In this document: positions 15,327 to 23,904 of the stretch, in pieces | Layout: every line of letters begins with the position of its first letter | How positions within the stretch are numbered: position 1 is the stretch's first letter | Assembly (NCBI GenBank): GCA_021808195.1 | Contig: JAKBCE010000043.1 | Location: 1 to 27,139 of the forward strand | Reading direction: 5' to 3' | Source: Pseudomonadota bacterium | GTDB lineage: Bacteria; Pseudomonadota; Gammaproteobacteria; Steroidobacterales; Steroidobacteraceae | DNA length: 27,139 bases | Notes under the pieces: model-generated | The model's input: the letters and a program-made list of their open reading frames with translations, nothing else | The model's database searches: none | What the model was told of the DNA's origin: nothing | Position numbers and translations under genes: made by a program

Positions 15327-16751
15327 TCAGGCCTCATGCGCGTGCAGGAAGCGGAAGAACTCCACGCCCTCGCGCAGGCGCCGCTTGGTCATCTCCCAGC
15401 TGCGCAGCATCTCGCCGGTGAGTTCGGCGATCTTGCGCGGGCGGAAGTAGAAGCGCTTATAGAAGGTTTCCACCGCGTGGTAGATCTCCTTCGCCGGCAG
15501 GTGCGGATAGCTGATCGGGGAGAGCTGCACGCCGCGGTCGTTGACGAGGTTGAGGTTCTCGTAGGCGGTGAGCCAGCCATTCTCGACGGCCTCCTGGTAG
15601 AGCTGCGTGCCGGGGTAGGGGGCGGCGAGGGAGACCTGGATGGTGTGCGGGTTGATGTCGACGGCGAACTGGATGGTCTCGCGAATGGTCTCGGCCGTCT
15701 CCCCGGGCAGGCCGAGGATGAAGGTGCCGTGAATCACCACGCCGAGCTTGCGGCAGTCGCTCGTGAAGCGCCGCGCGATGTCGGTGCGCAGGCCCTTGCG
15801 GATGTTGTGCAGGATCTGATCGTTGCCGGACTCGTAGCCGACCAGCAGCAGCCGCAGGCCGTTGTCCTTCATGATCTTCAGCGTTTCGTACGGCACGTTG
15901 GCCTTGGCATTGCACGACCAGGTGACGCCGAGCTTGCCGAGCCCGCGGGCGATTTCCTCGACGCGCGGGCGAAAATCCGTGAAGGTGTCATCGTCGAAGA
16001 AGATCTCCTTCACCTCGGGCATGTTCTCCTTGATCCAGCGCACCTCGTCGATGACGCTCTGCGCGCTGCGCACGCGGTAGCGGTGCCCACCGACAGTCTG
16101 CGGCCAGAGGCAGAAGGTGCACTTGGAGCGGCAGCCGCGCCCGGTATAGAACGAGACGTAGGGGTGTTGCAGGTAGCCGATGAAGTAGTTGGGAATGGTC
16201 AGGTCGCGCTTGTAGACCGGCGTCACCCAGGGCAGATCGTCCATGTTCTCGATCATGGCGCGCGCCGGGTTGTGCTCGACCTGCCCGTCGGGGCGGCGGT
16301 ACGACAGCCCGGTGATGTCCTTGAACGCTCGGCCCTCGGCGACTTCCTTGCAGGTGTAGTCGAACTCCTCGCGCGCCACGAAATCGATCGCCGCGGAGGC
16401 CCCGAGTGAGCCGGCCGGATCGACCGCCACCTTGGCGCCGACCATGCCGATCTTCAGCCGCGGGTTCTCTTCCTTCAGCAGCTCGGCGACTTTTGCATCC
16501 GTCGGGAACGACGGGGAGCTGGTGTGCATGATGACCAGGTCGTACTCGCGGGCGAGGGGCAGCACCTCGGCCATCGAGAGCCCGTCGGCCGGCGCATCGA
16601 GCAGCCGGCTCCCCGGTACCAGTGCCGCCGGCTGTGCGAGCCAGGTCGGGTACCAGAAGGAGCGGATCTCCCGCTTGGCCTGATAGCGCGCTCCGGCGCC
16701 GCCATCGAAGCCATCGAATGACGGGGGATGCAGGAACAGGGTTCTCATCAT
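15327..16751 (-). CDS. hpnJ: B12-binding radical SAM protein HpnJ, cyclitol ether formation
   Basis: The 474-residue protein combines an N-terminal cobalamin-binding-like domain (about residues 60-135) with a radical SAM domain whose iron-sulfur cluster motif is C207-x3-C211-x2-C214 (GRGCRSKCTFCLWP). Further family features are FFDDDTF and HGTFILGLPGET. Position between hpnI and hpnK and length match HpnJ (TIGR03471 type), reported to convert the glucosaminyl head group to the cyclitol ether of composite hopanoids by ring contraction. ATG 16751 follows a GAGGA site; a second ATG is the next codon. Only 12 bp separates it from the hpnI stop. Confidence 0.95.
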   Translation of the reverse strand: MMRTLFLHPPSFDGFDGGAGARYQAKREIRSFWYPTWLAQPAALVPGSRLLDAPADGLSMAEVLPLAREYDLVIMHTSSPSFPTDAKVAELLKEENPRLKIGMVGAKVAVDPAGSLGASAAIDFVAREEFDYTCKEVAEGRAFKDITGLSYRRPDGQVEHNPARAMIENMDDLPWVTPVYKRDLTIPNYFIGYLQHPYVSFYTGRGCRSKCTFCLWPQTVGGHRYRVRSAQSVIDEVRWIKENMPEVKEIFFDDDTFTDFRPRVEEIARGLGKLGVTWSCNAKANVPYETLKIMKDNGLRLLLVGYESGNDQILHNIRKGLRTDIARRFTSDCRKLGVVIHGTFILGLPGETAETIRETIQFAVDINPHTIQVSLAAPYPGTQLYQEAVENGWLTAYENLNLVNDRGVQLSPISYPHLPAKEIYHAVETFYKRFYFRPRKIAELTGEMLRSWEMTKRRLREGVEFFRFLHAHEA

Positions 16752-16763
16752 GACTTCAGGTCC

Positions 16764-17912
16764 TCAAGTAATCGGGTGGGCCGAGCCGTCCCGGGCCACG
16801 CGGTATCGCATCTGGCGCCACTGCACTTCGCGGGTCGCGAAGCCCCAGCACCACAGCGCAAAGCCGAGCAGATCGCTCGCCGGCAGCAGCCACAGGCCCC
16901 GCCAGGCGCGCCCGTCGGTGGGGCGCGGATCGCCGGCTGCGAAATGTAGCATTACACGGGCTGCCGCGGTGACGAACAGCAGGGCGGCGGCGGCCGGCGC
17001 GCCGCCGGCGAGCGCCCAGCCGAGCAATGCCACGGGCAAGCTGAAGGTCACGCCGGCGGCGGCATAGCCGGCCGGCCGGACGGCACGGATGGTGCGCAGC
17101 CAGCGCGTCACGTGCTGCGCCAGTTGGCGCAGGCTGCGCTCGTCGATGGCAGTTTCCACCACGACTTCCGAGAGCACCGTGTGCAGACCCAGGCGGCGGG
17201 TGAGCTCACCGATGCGGTAATCATCGGCCAGCTGATCGACGATGGCGGGGAAGCCGCCAATGGCCTCGAGCGCCGCGCGGCGCAGCGCGATGGTGGCGCC
17301 GAAGGCGAACTCACGCGAGCCGAACAGGGCGGCCACCCGCACCGAGGGCATGAACCAGTCGTTGACGAACAGCGCACCGAGGCGCGAGAACAGCGCCGCA
17401 CGGCCATGCGGATGCGCCGGACGGCCACGGTACGGGCAGGTGACGATCCCGACCGCCGGATCCGCCAGTGGTGCACAGACCCGGGCGAGATAGTCCGGCG
17501 GCACCAGTACGTCGCTGTCGGCCAGCACCAGCCAGTCGTGACGCGCCGCTCGCATCATGTTGATGAGGTTGCTGACCTTGGCGCTGAAGCCATGGCGGGT
17601 CGGATCGATCACCACCGCGATGTCGAGAGCGGGATAGCGCTGCTGCAAGTCGTGCACGACCGCGAGCGCCGGGTCGGCCGGATCCTGCACGCCGAAGACG
17701 ATCTGCAGGTGCGCATAGGGCTGCTCGCACAGGCTGCGCAGTGCCTCGGTGAGCCCGGGCTCCGCGCCGCACAGCGGCTTCAGCACGGTCACCGGTCGTG
17801 CCGCGGCCCGCGGCGGTGGCGCGTTAATGTTGCGCGCCCGCCGCACCGCCAGATAGGCTGTGAGTGCATAACCAAGCGCGGCGGCGCCGAGCAGCAGCCC
17901 GAGAGCGAGCAT
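16764..17912 (-). CDS. hpnI: Hopanoid glycosyltransferase HpnI (family 2, ceramide glucosyltransferase-like)
   Basis: With the start at ATG 17912 the product is 382 residues. It has an N-terminal membrane segment (about 3-22), a glycosyltransferase family 2 domain and further C-terminal membrane segments. Motifs match ceramide-glucosyltransferase-type enzymes: VTVLKPLCGAEPGL at 41-54, DSD at 132-134, LADDYRIG around 228-235, and QHVTRW at 266-271 ((Q/R)xxRW). HpnI is reported to transfer N-acetylglucosamine onto bacteriohopanetetrol. The open frame extends upstream to 18086, but that part would overlap the divergent idi start and has no protein character, so I use the later ATG with AAGGA just before it. 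It is the first gene of the minus-strand operon. Confidence 0.92.
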   Translation of the reverse strand: MLALGLLLGAAALGYALTAYLAVRRARNINAPPPRAAARPVTVLKPLCGAEPGLTEALRSLCEQPYAHLQIVFGVQDPADPALAVVHDLQQRYPALDIAVVIDPTRHGFSAKVSNLINMMRAARHDWLVLADSDVLVPPDYLARVCAPLADPAVGIVTCPYRGRPAHPHGRAALFSRLGALFVNDWFMPSVRVAALFGSREFAFGATIALRRAALEAIGGFPAIVDQLADDYRIGELTRRLGLHTVLSEVVVETAIDERSLRQLAQHVTRWLRTIRAVRPAGYAAAGVTFSLPVALLGWALAGGAPAAAALLFVTAAARVMLHFAAGDPRPTDGRAWRGLWLLPASDLLGFALWCWGFATREVQWRQMRYRVARDGSAHPIT

Positions 17913-18073
17913 GATCCTTGAGGAGTTATACTGAACGTGATGCGGGTAATCATGTCCAAAGGAATCCCAACGTCCCGGACTGCCATGAGCGACAGATCCC
18001 CAGGCCTGCGATTCCCTGAACGCCCTGAGCCCATAGGGTACACGGTTGCACCGGTGCCGGGGGGTGTGGCGTG
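17913..18073. promoter_or_regulatory. Divergent intergenic region between hpnI and idi, probable promoters of both hopanoid operons
   Basis: This 161-bp stretch lies between the first genes of two divergent hopanoid operons and must hold control elements for at least one. A TATACT hexamer (17927-17932, + strand) resembles a -10 box for idi but has no good -35 match. A 10-bp palindrome GCACCGGTGC at 18048-18057 lies 16 bp before the idi ATG and could be an operator or chance. No sigma factor class can be assigned. Confidence 0.4.
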
Positions 18074-18673
18074 ATGGATCACGCACAGGCTTCGTGCGAG
18101 CTGTTGCCGGAAGGCGACAGTGTCGTGGGCGGTGAGGCGCTCATCCTGGTCGACGATGCCGACCGCGAGGTCGGCCACGCCAGTCGGGCGCGTTGCCACG
18201 AAGGCAGCGGGCTGTTGCATCGGGCGTTCTCGCTGTTCGTGTTCAATGAGCGCGGCGAGCTGCTGATTCAGCAACGGGCCGCCGGCAAGCGGCTGTGGCC
18301 GCTATACTGGTCGAACAGCTGCTGCAGCCACCCGCGGCGTGCCGAGAGCATGGACTCGGCGATTCACCGGCGGCTGCACGAGGAGCTCGGGCTCGACTGC
18401 CCCTTGCATTTTCTGTTTAAATTCAAGTATCAGGCACAGTTCGACGGTGCCGGTGCTGAGCACGAGCTGTGCTCGGTGTTCATCGGCCGCAGTGTCGTGC
18501 CGCGGGTGCGCGCCAATCGCAGCGAGGTGGCCGCGTGGCGCTGGGTCGCCCCCGAGGCGCTCGATGCGGAGATGAGCGCCGGCACGGAGCGATTCACCCC
18601 CTGGTTCACCCAGGAGTGGGCACGGATCAGAAAGGACCACCAGCCGGCCGTGCGCGCGCTCGAGCGCGGCTAG
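18074..18673 (+). CDS. idi: Isopentenyl-diphosphate delta-isomerase, type I
   Basis: The 199-residue Nudix-fold protein carries the type I IPP isomerase motifs: HRAFSLFVFNERGELLIQQR, the catalytic cysteine region WSNSCCSHPRR, and a Nudix-like AIHRRLHEELGLDC helix. It interconverts IPP and DMAPP in the cytoplasm, supplying the allylic primer for the FPP synthase encoded two genes downstream. ATG 18074 is used; the preceding GTG codon (18071) is an alternative. It heads the plus-strand hopanoid operon. Length is close to the usual 180-200 residues. Confidence 0.95.
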   Translation: MDHAQASCELLPEGDSVVGGEALILVDDADREVGHASRARCHEGSGLLHRAFSLFVFNERGELLIQQRAAGKRLWPLYWSNSCCSHPRRAESMDSAIHRRLHEELGLDCPLHFLFKFKYQAQFDGAGAEHELCSVFIGRSVVPRVRANRSEVAAWRWVAPEALDAEMSAGTERFTPWFTQEWARIRKDHQPAVRALERG

Positions 18674-18688
18674 GCTGACCAGACACCG

Positions 18689-18709
18689 CGGCTCCGGCAA
18701 TCGGAGCCG
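18689..18709 (+). other. Stem-loop between idi and hpnH
   Basis: The arms 18689-18696 (CGGCTCCG) and 18702-18709 pair perfectly over 8 bp around a 5-nt GCAAT loop, 16 bp after the idi stop. No T-run follows. It may be a weak attenuator or an mRNA-processing element inside the operon. Confidence 0.4.
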
Positions 18710-18749
18710 GCCGACGGCCCGCGCGTCGGCACAACCTTGGGAGACGGAT

Positions 18750-19907
18750 TTGGGTATTCCGCTAATTCAACAGTACCGGGTCGCCCGTTACATCCTCAGC
18801 TGCAAACTGCGCGGGCAGAAACGCTACCCGCTCGTGTTGATGCTCGAGCCGCTGTTTCAGTGCAACCTCGCGTGCGCCGGTTGCGGCAAGATCGACTACC
18901 CGAAGGACATCCTGCAACAGCGCCTATCGGTCGAGGCGGCGCTCGGGGCCGTCGACGAGTGCGGCGCGCCGATGGTGTCGATTCCCGGCGGTGAGCCGCT
19001 GATCCACAAGGAGATGCCGCAGATCGTCGCCGGTATCGTCGCGCGCAAGCGCTTCGTGTACCTGTGCACCAACGCCATCCTGCTCGCCAAGCACATCGAT
19101 GAGTACCAGCCCTCGCCGTATCTCACGTTCTCGGTGCACCTCGACGGCAACCGCGAGCGCCACGACGAGTCGGTCTGTCAGGAAGGTGTGTTCGACAAGG
19201 CCGTGGCCGCCATCCGCCTGGCGCGCAGCAAGGGCTTTCGCGTGACGGTCAACTGCACGCTGTTCCAGAACGAGGACCCGGACGATGTGGCGGAGTTCTT
19301 CGATCTGGCCATGGGCCTGGGCGTCGAGGGCATCACCGTCTCGCCGGGCTACAGCTACCAGCATGCCCCCCGGCAGGATGTTTTCCTCGGCCGCAACGCG
19401 AGCAAGACGCTGTTTCGTTCGATCTTCACGCGCGGCAAGCAGCGCCGCGCGCGCTGGTCGTTCAATCACTCCGCGCTGTTCCTCGATTTCCTCGCCGGCA
19501 ACCAGGCGTATCAGTGCACGCCCTGGAGCACGCCCACCTACAACATCTTCGGCTGGCAGCGCCCGTGCTACCTGCTGACGGGCGAGGGCTACGCGAGCAG
19601 CTACCGCTCGCTGATGCAAGACACCGAGTGGCAGCGCTACGGTGCGGGGCGCAATCCGCTCTGCAACAACTGCATGGCGCACTGCGGTTACGAGGGCACC
19701 GCCGTCGAGGATGCATTCGCCCATCCGCTGAAGGCGATGTGGCGTGCGTTGCGCGGCCCGCGGCTCGAGGGGCCGATGGCCCCGGATCTGCCGGTGGTCT
19801 ATCAGGAGCCGCCGCTGAAGACGCCGGCGCCCGCCGAGGTGAAAATTCCCCTCAGCGCGGTGCGCAGCAGCGCGAACCGGGAAGACCGCCGTGTCAGCGG
19901 CGCCTGA
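18750..19907 (+). CDS. hpnH: Adenosylhopane synthase, radical SAM protein HpnH
   Basis: The 385-residue protein has the radical SAM cluster motif C38-x3-C42-x2-C45 (CNLACAGC) near the N-terminus, followed by SIPGGEPL and FSVHLDGNRERHDESV. A SPASM-like cysteine group lies at the C-terminal side (CNNCMAHCGYEG). These match HpnH (TIGR03470 type), which joins an adenosyl group to diploptene, the first step of C35 hopanoid side-chain extension. The start is TTG 18750, behind GGGAGA at 6-7 nt; it yields the typical family N-terminus MGIPLIQQYRVARYI. The 3' end overlaps ispA by 17 bp. Confidence 0.96.
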   Translation: MGIPLIQQYRVARYILSCKLRGQKRYPLVLMLEPLFQCNLACAGCGKIDYPKDILQQRLSVEAALGAVDECGAPMVSIPGGEPLIHKEMPQIVAGIVARKRFVYLCTNAILLAKHIDEYQPSPYLTFSVHLDGNRERHDESVCQEGVFDKAVAAIRLARSKGFRVTVNCTLFQNEDPDDVAEFFDLAMGLGVEGITVSPGYSYQHAPRQDVFLGRNASKTLFRSIFTRGKQRRARWSFNHSALFLDFLAGNQAYQCTPWSTPTYNIFGWQRPCYLLTGEGYASSYRSLMQDTEWQRYGAGRNPLCNNCMAHCGYEGTAVEDAFAHPLKAMWRALRGPRLEGPMAPDLPVVYQEPPLKTPAPAEVKIPLSAVRSSANREDRRVSGA

Positions 19908-20796
19908 GGCATTCGGCGCGCAGCTCGAGCAGTGGCGCGCGCACATGGAGGATGCGCTCTCGCGTCGGTTGCCTTCGGCAGAGCGGCTGCCCGAGCGGCT
20001 GCACGCGGCGATGCGCTACAGCGTGCTCGGCGGCGGCAAGCGCGTGCGGCCGATCCTGCTGATCGCCACCGCGCGCGCGCTCGGCCTCGCCGAGCGCGAA
20101 GTCGAGGCGGCCGCCTGTGCCCTGGAGCTGGTCCACGTCTACTCACTGGTGCACGATGATCTGCCGGCAATGGACGACGACGATCTGCGCCGCGGTCGGC
20201 CCACCTGCCACAAGGCCTTCGATGAGCCTACGGCGCTGCTGGTCGGCGATGCGCTGCAGTCACTCGCCTTCGAGCTGCTGGCGCGCGATCCAAGTCTGCC
20301 GGACTCCCCGGCAGTGCGGGTGCGACTGGTCGGTCTGCTGGCCGAGGCGATCGGCAGCTGCGGCATGGCGGGCGGGCAGGCCATCGACCTCGAGTCCGAG
20401 GGGCAGCGCCTCGAGATCGAGCAGGTCGAGCGCATGCACGCGCTGAAGACCGGCGCGCTGATCCGCGCCAGCGTCATGATGGGGGCGGCGTGCGCGCCGC
20501 AGCTGGAGCCGGCCCTGGAGCGCGCCCTCGCGGGCTTTGCCGCGCCGATCGGACTCGCCTTTCAGATCCAGGACGACCTGCTCGATGTGCTCAGCGATAC
20601 CGCTACGCTCGGCAAGACGGCGCAGTCGGATCGCGAGCGCGGTAAATCGACCCATCCGGCGATCCTCGGCATTGCGGCCTCGCAGGAGCGCGTGCGGCGC
20701 TTGAGCAGCGCGGCGCTCGACTCGCTCGCGCCGTTCGGGGCGCGGGCTGATGCCTTGCGCGCAGTGGCCGACTGGCTGCTCGCGCGGCGCAACTGA
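19891..20796 (+). CDS. ispA: Farnesyl diphosphate synthase (short-chain polyprenyl synthetase)
   Basis: The 301-residue protein has GGGKRVRP (47-54), the first aspartate-rich motif DDLPAMD (89-95), KTGALI (186-191) and the second aspartate-rich motif DDLLD (228-232). Residues just before the first motif (VYSLVHDD) resemble E. coli IspA, pointing to C15 farnesyl diphosphate as product rather than longer chains. It provides FPP for the squalene synthase encoded next. The start is GTG 19891 behind GGAAG, inside the end of hpnH. C20 product formation cannot be fully excluded. Confidence 0.93.
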   Translation: MSAAPEAFGAQLEQWRAHMEDALSRRLPSAERLPERLHAAMRYSVLGGGKRVRPILLIATARALGLAEREVEAAACALELVHVYSLVHDDLPAMDDDDLRRGRPTCHKAFDEPTALLVGDALQSLAFELLARDPSLPDSPAVRVRLVGLLAEAIGSCGMAGGQAIDLESEGQRLEIEQVERMHALKTGALIRASVMMGAACAPQLEPALERALAGFAAPIGLAFQIQDDLLDVLSDTATLGKTAQSDRERGKSTHPAILGIAASQERVRRLSSAALDSLAPFGARADALRAVADWLLARRN

Positions 20797-20812
20797 TCGG
20801 CAGAGGAAGCGC

Positions 20813-21955
20813 ATGTCAGAACTGCCAGTGTCCGACGAGGCCTACCAGGACGAGATCCTGCCGCACGTCTCGCGCACCTTTGCGCTCACCATCCCGCAGC
20901 TGCCGGCGGCGCTGCGCACCGCGGTGACGAGCGCATATCTGCTGTGCCGCATTGCGGATACCATCGAGGACGAGCCGGCGCTCTCGGCCGAGGACACCTA
21001 CCGGTTCCTGCGCCGCTTCACGCAGGTGGTGCAGGGCAAGGAGGACGCCGGACAATTCGCACGCGAGGTGCTGCCGAGGCTCACCGAGCACACGCTGGCG
21101 GCCGAGCGCGATCTGCTCGCCAACACCGCGCGGGTGATGCGCGTGGTCGAGCGTTTCGAGCCGCGCCAGCGCGCCGCGATCCGCCGCTGCATCGAGGTCA
21201 TGAGCCACGGCATGCACCAGTTCCAGCGCACGGCGAGTGTGCGCGGACTGGCGCGCTCGAGCGACCTCGACGCGTACTGTTATTACGTGGCGGGCATCGT
21301 CGGGGAAACGCTCACCGAGCTGTTCTGCGGCTACTCGCGACAGATCGAGCGCCATCACGCCGAACTCTATGCGCTCGCCCCGTCCTTCGGCCAGGGTCTG
21401 CAGATGACCAACATCCTGAAGGACGTGTGGGAGGACCGTGCCCGCGGCGCCTGCTGGCTGCCGCAGGAGCTGTTTACCCGCCACGGCGTCGATCTCGCCG
21501 CGCTCACTCCGGCCAGCAGCGATGCGCGCTTCCAGGCCGGCATGCTCGAGCTGATCGGGATTGCGCACCGGCACCTGCGCAATGCGCTCGCCTTCACGCT
21601 GCTCATCCCGGGCGAGGAGGTCGGCATCCGCCGCTTCTGTCTGTGGGCGATCGGGCTTGCGGCGCTGACGCTGCGCAAGATCCAGGACAACCCCGGGTTC
21701 ACTGCGGGCCGTGAGGTCAAGGTGTCGCGCTCGGCGGTTGCGATGACCCAGACGCTGACCAATCTCTCGGTGCGCAATGACGGCATGCTGCGCCGGTTGT
21801 TCGAGCGGGCCGCGCGCGGTCTGCCACTCGCCGCCGGCGAGGTGCCCCTGCGCCCGGCAGGCGTACCCGGCGGTGCGCTTGCCGAGACGGACGAGGAGCA
21901 AAATGCCGCCGCCGCGTATTCCGGCGGCGTGCACTGTGGGGGACGGTCACCATGA
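20813..21955 (+). CDS. Squalene synthase (farnesyl-diphosphate farnesyltransferase type)
   Basis: The 380-residue protein has both aspartate-rich motifs, DTIED (49-53) and DVWED (204-208), plus SRTFALTI, YCYYVAGIVGE and QMTNILKD. LRTAVTSAYLLCRIADTIEDE and the hydrophobic RRFCLWAIGLAALTLRKIQ segment resemble the single-enzyme squalene synthases of eukaryotes and some bacteria, more than HpnD or phytoene synthases with their SFYYA-type start. It should convert two FPP to squalene with NADPH. No hpnC/hpnE is present, which fits this reading. ATG 20813 follows AGAGGA; the stop overlaps the shc start (ATGA). The last 40 residues or so are low-complexity. Confidence 0.88.
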   Translation: MSELPVSDEAYQDEILPHVSRTFALTIPQLPAALRTAVTSAYLLCRIADTIEDEPALSAEDTYRFLRRFTQVVQGKEDAGQFAREVLPRLTEHTLAAERDLLANTARVMRVVERFEPRQRAAIRRCIEVMSHGMHQFQRTASVRGLARSSDLDAYCYYVAGIVGETLTELFCGYSRQIERHHAELYALAPSFGQGLQMTNILKDVWEDRARGACWLPQELFTRHGVDLAALTPASSDARFQAGMLELIGIAHRHLRNALAFTLLIPGEEVGIRRFCLWAIGLAALTLRKIQDNPGFTAGREVKVSRSAVAMTQTLTNLSVRNDGMLRRLFERAARGLPLAAGEVPLRPAGVPGGALAETDEEQNAAAAYSGGVHCGGRSP

Positions 21956-23904
21956 ATGGGGAATCGCAGGTCGTGGCGCTCGAGACGCCACGCGGCACAG
22001 ATCCGGCGGCCCGCGGCGGGCGGCTCGAGCGGGCGATTCGTGCCGCGCGCGATGCGCTGCTCGCGCTGCAGCGCGACGATGGGCACTGGGTGTTCGAGCT
22101 CGAGGCCGACTGCACCATTCCGGCCGAATACATCCTGATGATGCACTACCTGGATGAGATCGATGCGGCGCTCGAGCAGCGCATCGCGGTCTATCTGCGC
22201 GCGCATCAGCAACCGGGCGGCGGCTGGCCGCTCTACGAGGGTGGCGAGCTCGATCTGTCCTGCACCGTCAAGGCGTATTTCGCGCTGAAGCTCGCGGGCG
22301 ACGACCCGGACAGCCCGCACATGCAGCGGGCGCGTGCGGCGATTCTCGCGCGCGGTGGAGCGGCGCACACCAACGTGTTCACCCGCATCGCGCTCGCCCT
22401 GTTCGGCGAGGTGCCGTGGCGGGCCGTGCCCTACATCCCGGTGGAGATCATGCTCCTGCCGCGGTGGTTCCCGTTTCACCTCGAGAAGGTGTCCTACTGG
22501 TCGCGCACCGTGATGGTGCCGCTGTTCGTGCTCTGCACTCTCAAGCCGAGGGCGCACAATCCACGCGGCGTGAACGTCCGGGAGCTGTTCACGACCCCGC
22601 CCGAGCAGGAGCGGCATTACTTCCGTCTGCCGCAGCAGGGCCGGGGGCTCGCGCGGGTGTTCTTCGCGCTCGATCGAGTCTTCCGCGTGATCGACCCGTT
22701 GATTCCCGCGGTGATGCGCCGGCGCGCCATCGCGCGCGCCGAGTCGTGGACGCTCGAGCGGCTGAACGGGGAGGATGGGCTCGGGGCGATCTTTCCGGCC
22801 ATGGTGAATGCCCTCGAGATGATGGTGCTGCTCGGTTACCCCGCGGATGATCCGCGGCGCGTGACCGCCAAGCGAGCGATCGAGAAGCTGCTGGTCGAGC
22901 AGGGCGATCGGGCCTACTGCCAGCCATGCGTCTCACCGGTGTGGGACACGGGACTGGCCTGCCTCGCACTGCAGACCGTTGGGGACGCGGAGAGTCTCGC
23001 CGGTGTACAGCGCGGACTCGACTGGCTGCGCGAACGCCAGGTGCTCGATACCGTCGGGGACTGGTGTGCCCGCCGACCGGGGCTGGCGCCGGGCGGTTGG
23101 CCCTTCCAGTACGGCAACGCGCACTATCCGGACCTCGATGACACCGCGGTGATCGCCTGGTCGATGCATCAGGCCGACGCGCCGCAGCGCTACGGCGAGG
23201 CCATCGAGCGCGCGCTCGAATGGCTCGCGGGCATGCAAAGCCGCAACGGCGGCTTCGCCGCCTTCGACGCCGACAATACGCACTACCGGCTGAACCTCAT
23301 TCCGTTCGCCGATCACGGCGCGCTGCTCGATCCGCCCACGGTCGACGTCACTGCACGCGTGGTGACACTGCTGGCGCGCGTCGGGCGTCCCAAGGATCGG
23401 CCGATCCTCGAGCGTGCGCTTCAGTACCTGCAGGACGAGCAGGAGGCGGATGGTTCGTGGTTCGGCCGCTGGGGCACCAACTACATCTATGGCACCTGGT
23501 CGGTGCTGGTGGCGCTCGAGGCGGCCGGTGTCAATGCCGCCGAGCCGATGGTGCGCCGCGCGGTCGAATGGCTGCTTGCGCGCCAGAACGGCGACGGCGG
23601 CTGGGGCGAGAGCAACGACAGTTACGATCGGGCGCGCTACGGGGAGCAGCCCTTCCCGAGTACGCCGTATCAGACCGCCTGGGCGCTGCTCGGACTGATC
23701 GCCGCCGGACAGCGCGACCACGTCGCCGTGCGCCGCGGCGTGGAGTTCCTGCTCGAGACCCAGAAGCAGGGCCTGTGGCGGCATCCGAGCTTCACCTCAC
23801 CGGGCTTCCCTCGGGTGTTTTACCTGAAATATCACGGCTATCCGGCGTTCTTCCCGCTCTGGGCGCTCGCCGCCTATCGTCAGGGGAGGCCGCGCGCTCC
23901 TTGA
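21952..23904 (+). CDS. shc: Squalene-hopene cyclase
   Basis: The 650-residue protein has the class II triterpene cyclase features: the acid motif D394-L-D396-D397-T (DxDD), multiple QW repeats (QRDDGHWVFELEAD near the N-terminus, then QPGGGWPL, QSRNGGFAAFD, QEADGSWFGRWG and QNGDGGWGE), and IYGTWSVLVALEA near the C-terminus. It cyclises squalene to hopene/hopanol at the cytoplasmic membrane. Length and motif order are normal. ATG 21952 overlaps the squalene synthase stop by 4 bp, and its own stop overlaps the hpnG TTG, so synthesis of the three proteins is probably coupled. Confidence 0.97.
   Translation: MNGESQVVALETPRGTDPAARGGRLERAIRAARDALLALQRDDGHWVFELEADCTIPAEYILMMHYLDEIDAALEQRIAVYLRAHQQPGGGWPLYEGGELDLSCTVKAYFALKLAGDDPDSPHMQRARAAILARGGAAHTNVFTRIALALFGEVPWRAVPYIPVEIMLLPRWFPFHLEKVSYWSRTVMVPLFVLCTLKPRAHNPRGVNVRELFTTPPEQERHYFRLPQQGRGLARVFFALDRVFRVIDPLIPAVMRRRAIARAESWTLERLNGEDGLGAIFPAMVNALEMMVLLGYPADDPRRVTAKRAIEKLLVEQGDRAYCQPCVSPVWDTGLACLALQTVGDAESLAGVQRGLDWLRERQVLDTVGDWCARRPGLAPGGWPFQYGNAHYPDLDDTAVIAWSMHQADAPQRYGEAIERALEWLAGMQSRNGGFAAFDADNTHYRLNLIPFADHGALLDPPTVDVTARVVTLLARVGRPKDRPILERALQYLQDEQEADGSWFGRWGTNYIYGTWSVLVALEAAGVNAAEPMVRRAVEWLLARQNGDGGWGESNDSYDRARYGEQPFPSTPYQTAWALLGLIAAGQRDHVAVRRGVEFLLETQKQGLWRHPSFTSPGFPRVFYLKYHGYPAFFPLWALAAYRQGRPRAP

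Noticed and set aside
14464..16409. Long + strand frames (14464-15450, 15336-16409) antisense to hpnK and hpnJ
   Set aside because: They have no domains and are rich in Arg, Ala and Gly; hpnJ and hpnK on the minus strand have full catalytic motifs.
17913..18086. N-terminal extension of hpnI to 18086
   Set aside because: The extension would cover the divergent promoter region and the start of idi, and its residues do not resemble a protein; the membrane segment begins at the ATG at 17912.
20813..21955. Calling this gene hpnD
   Set aside because: It lacks the SFYYA-type N-terminal motif and DDVVDE pattern of HpnD-like enzymes and looks more like one-step squalene synthase; hpnC and hpnE are absent.
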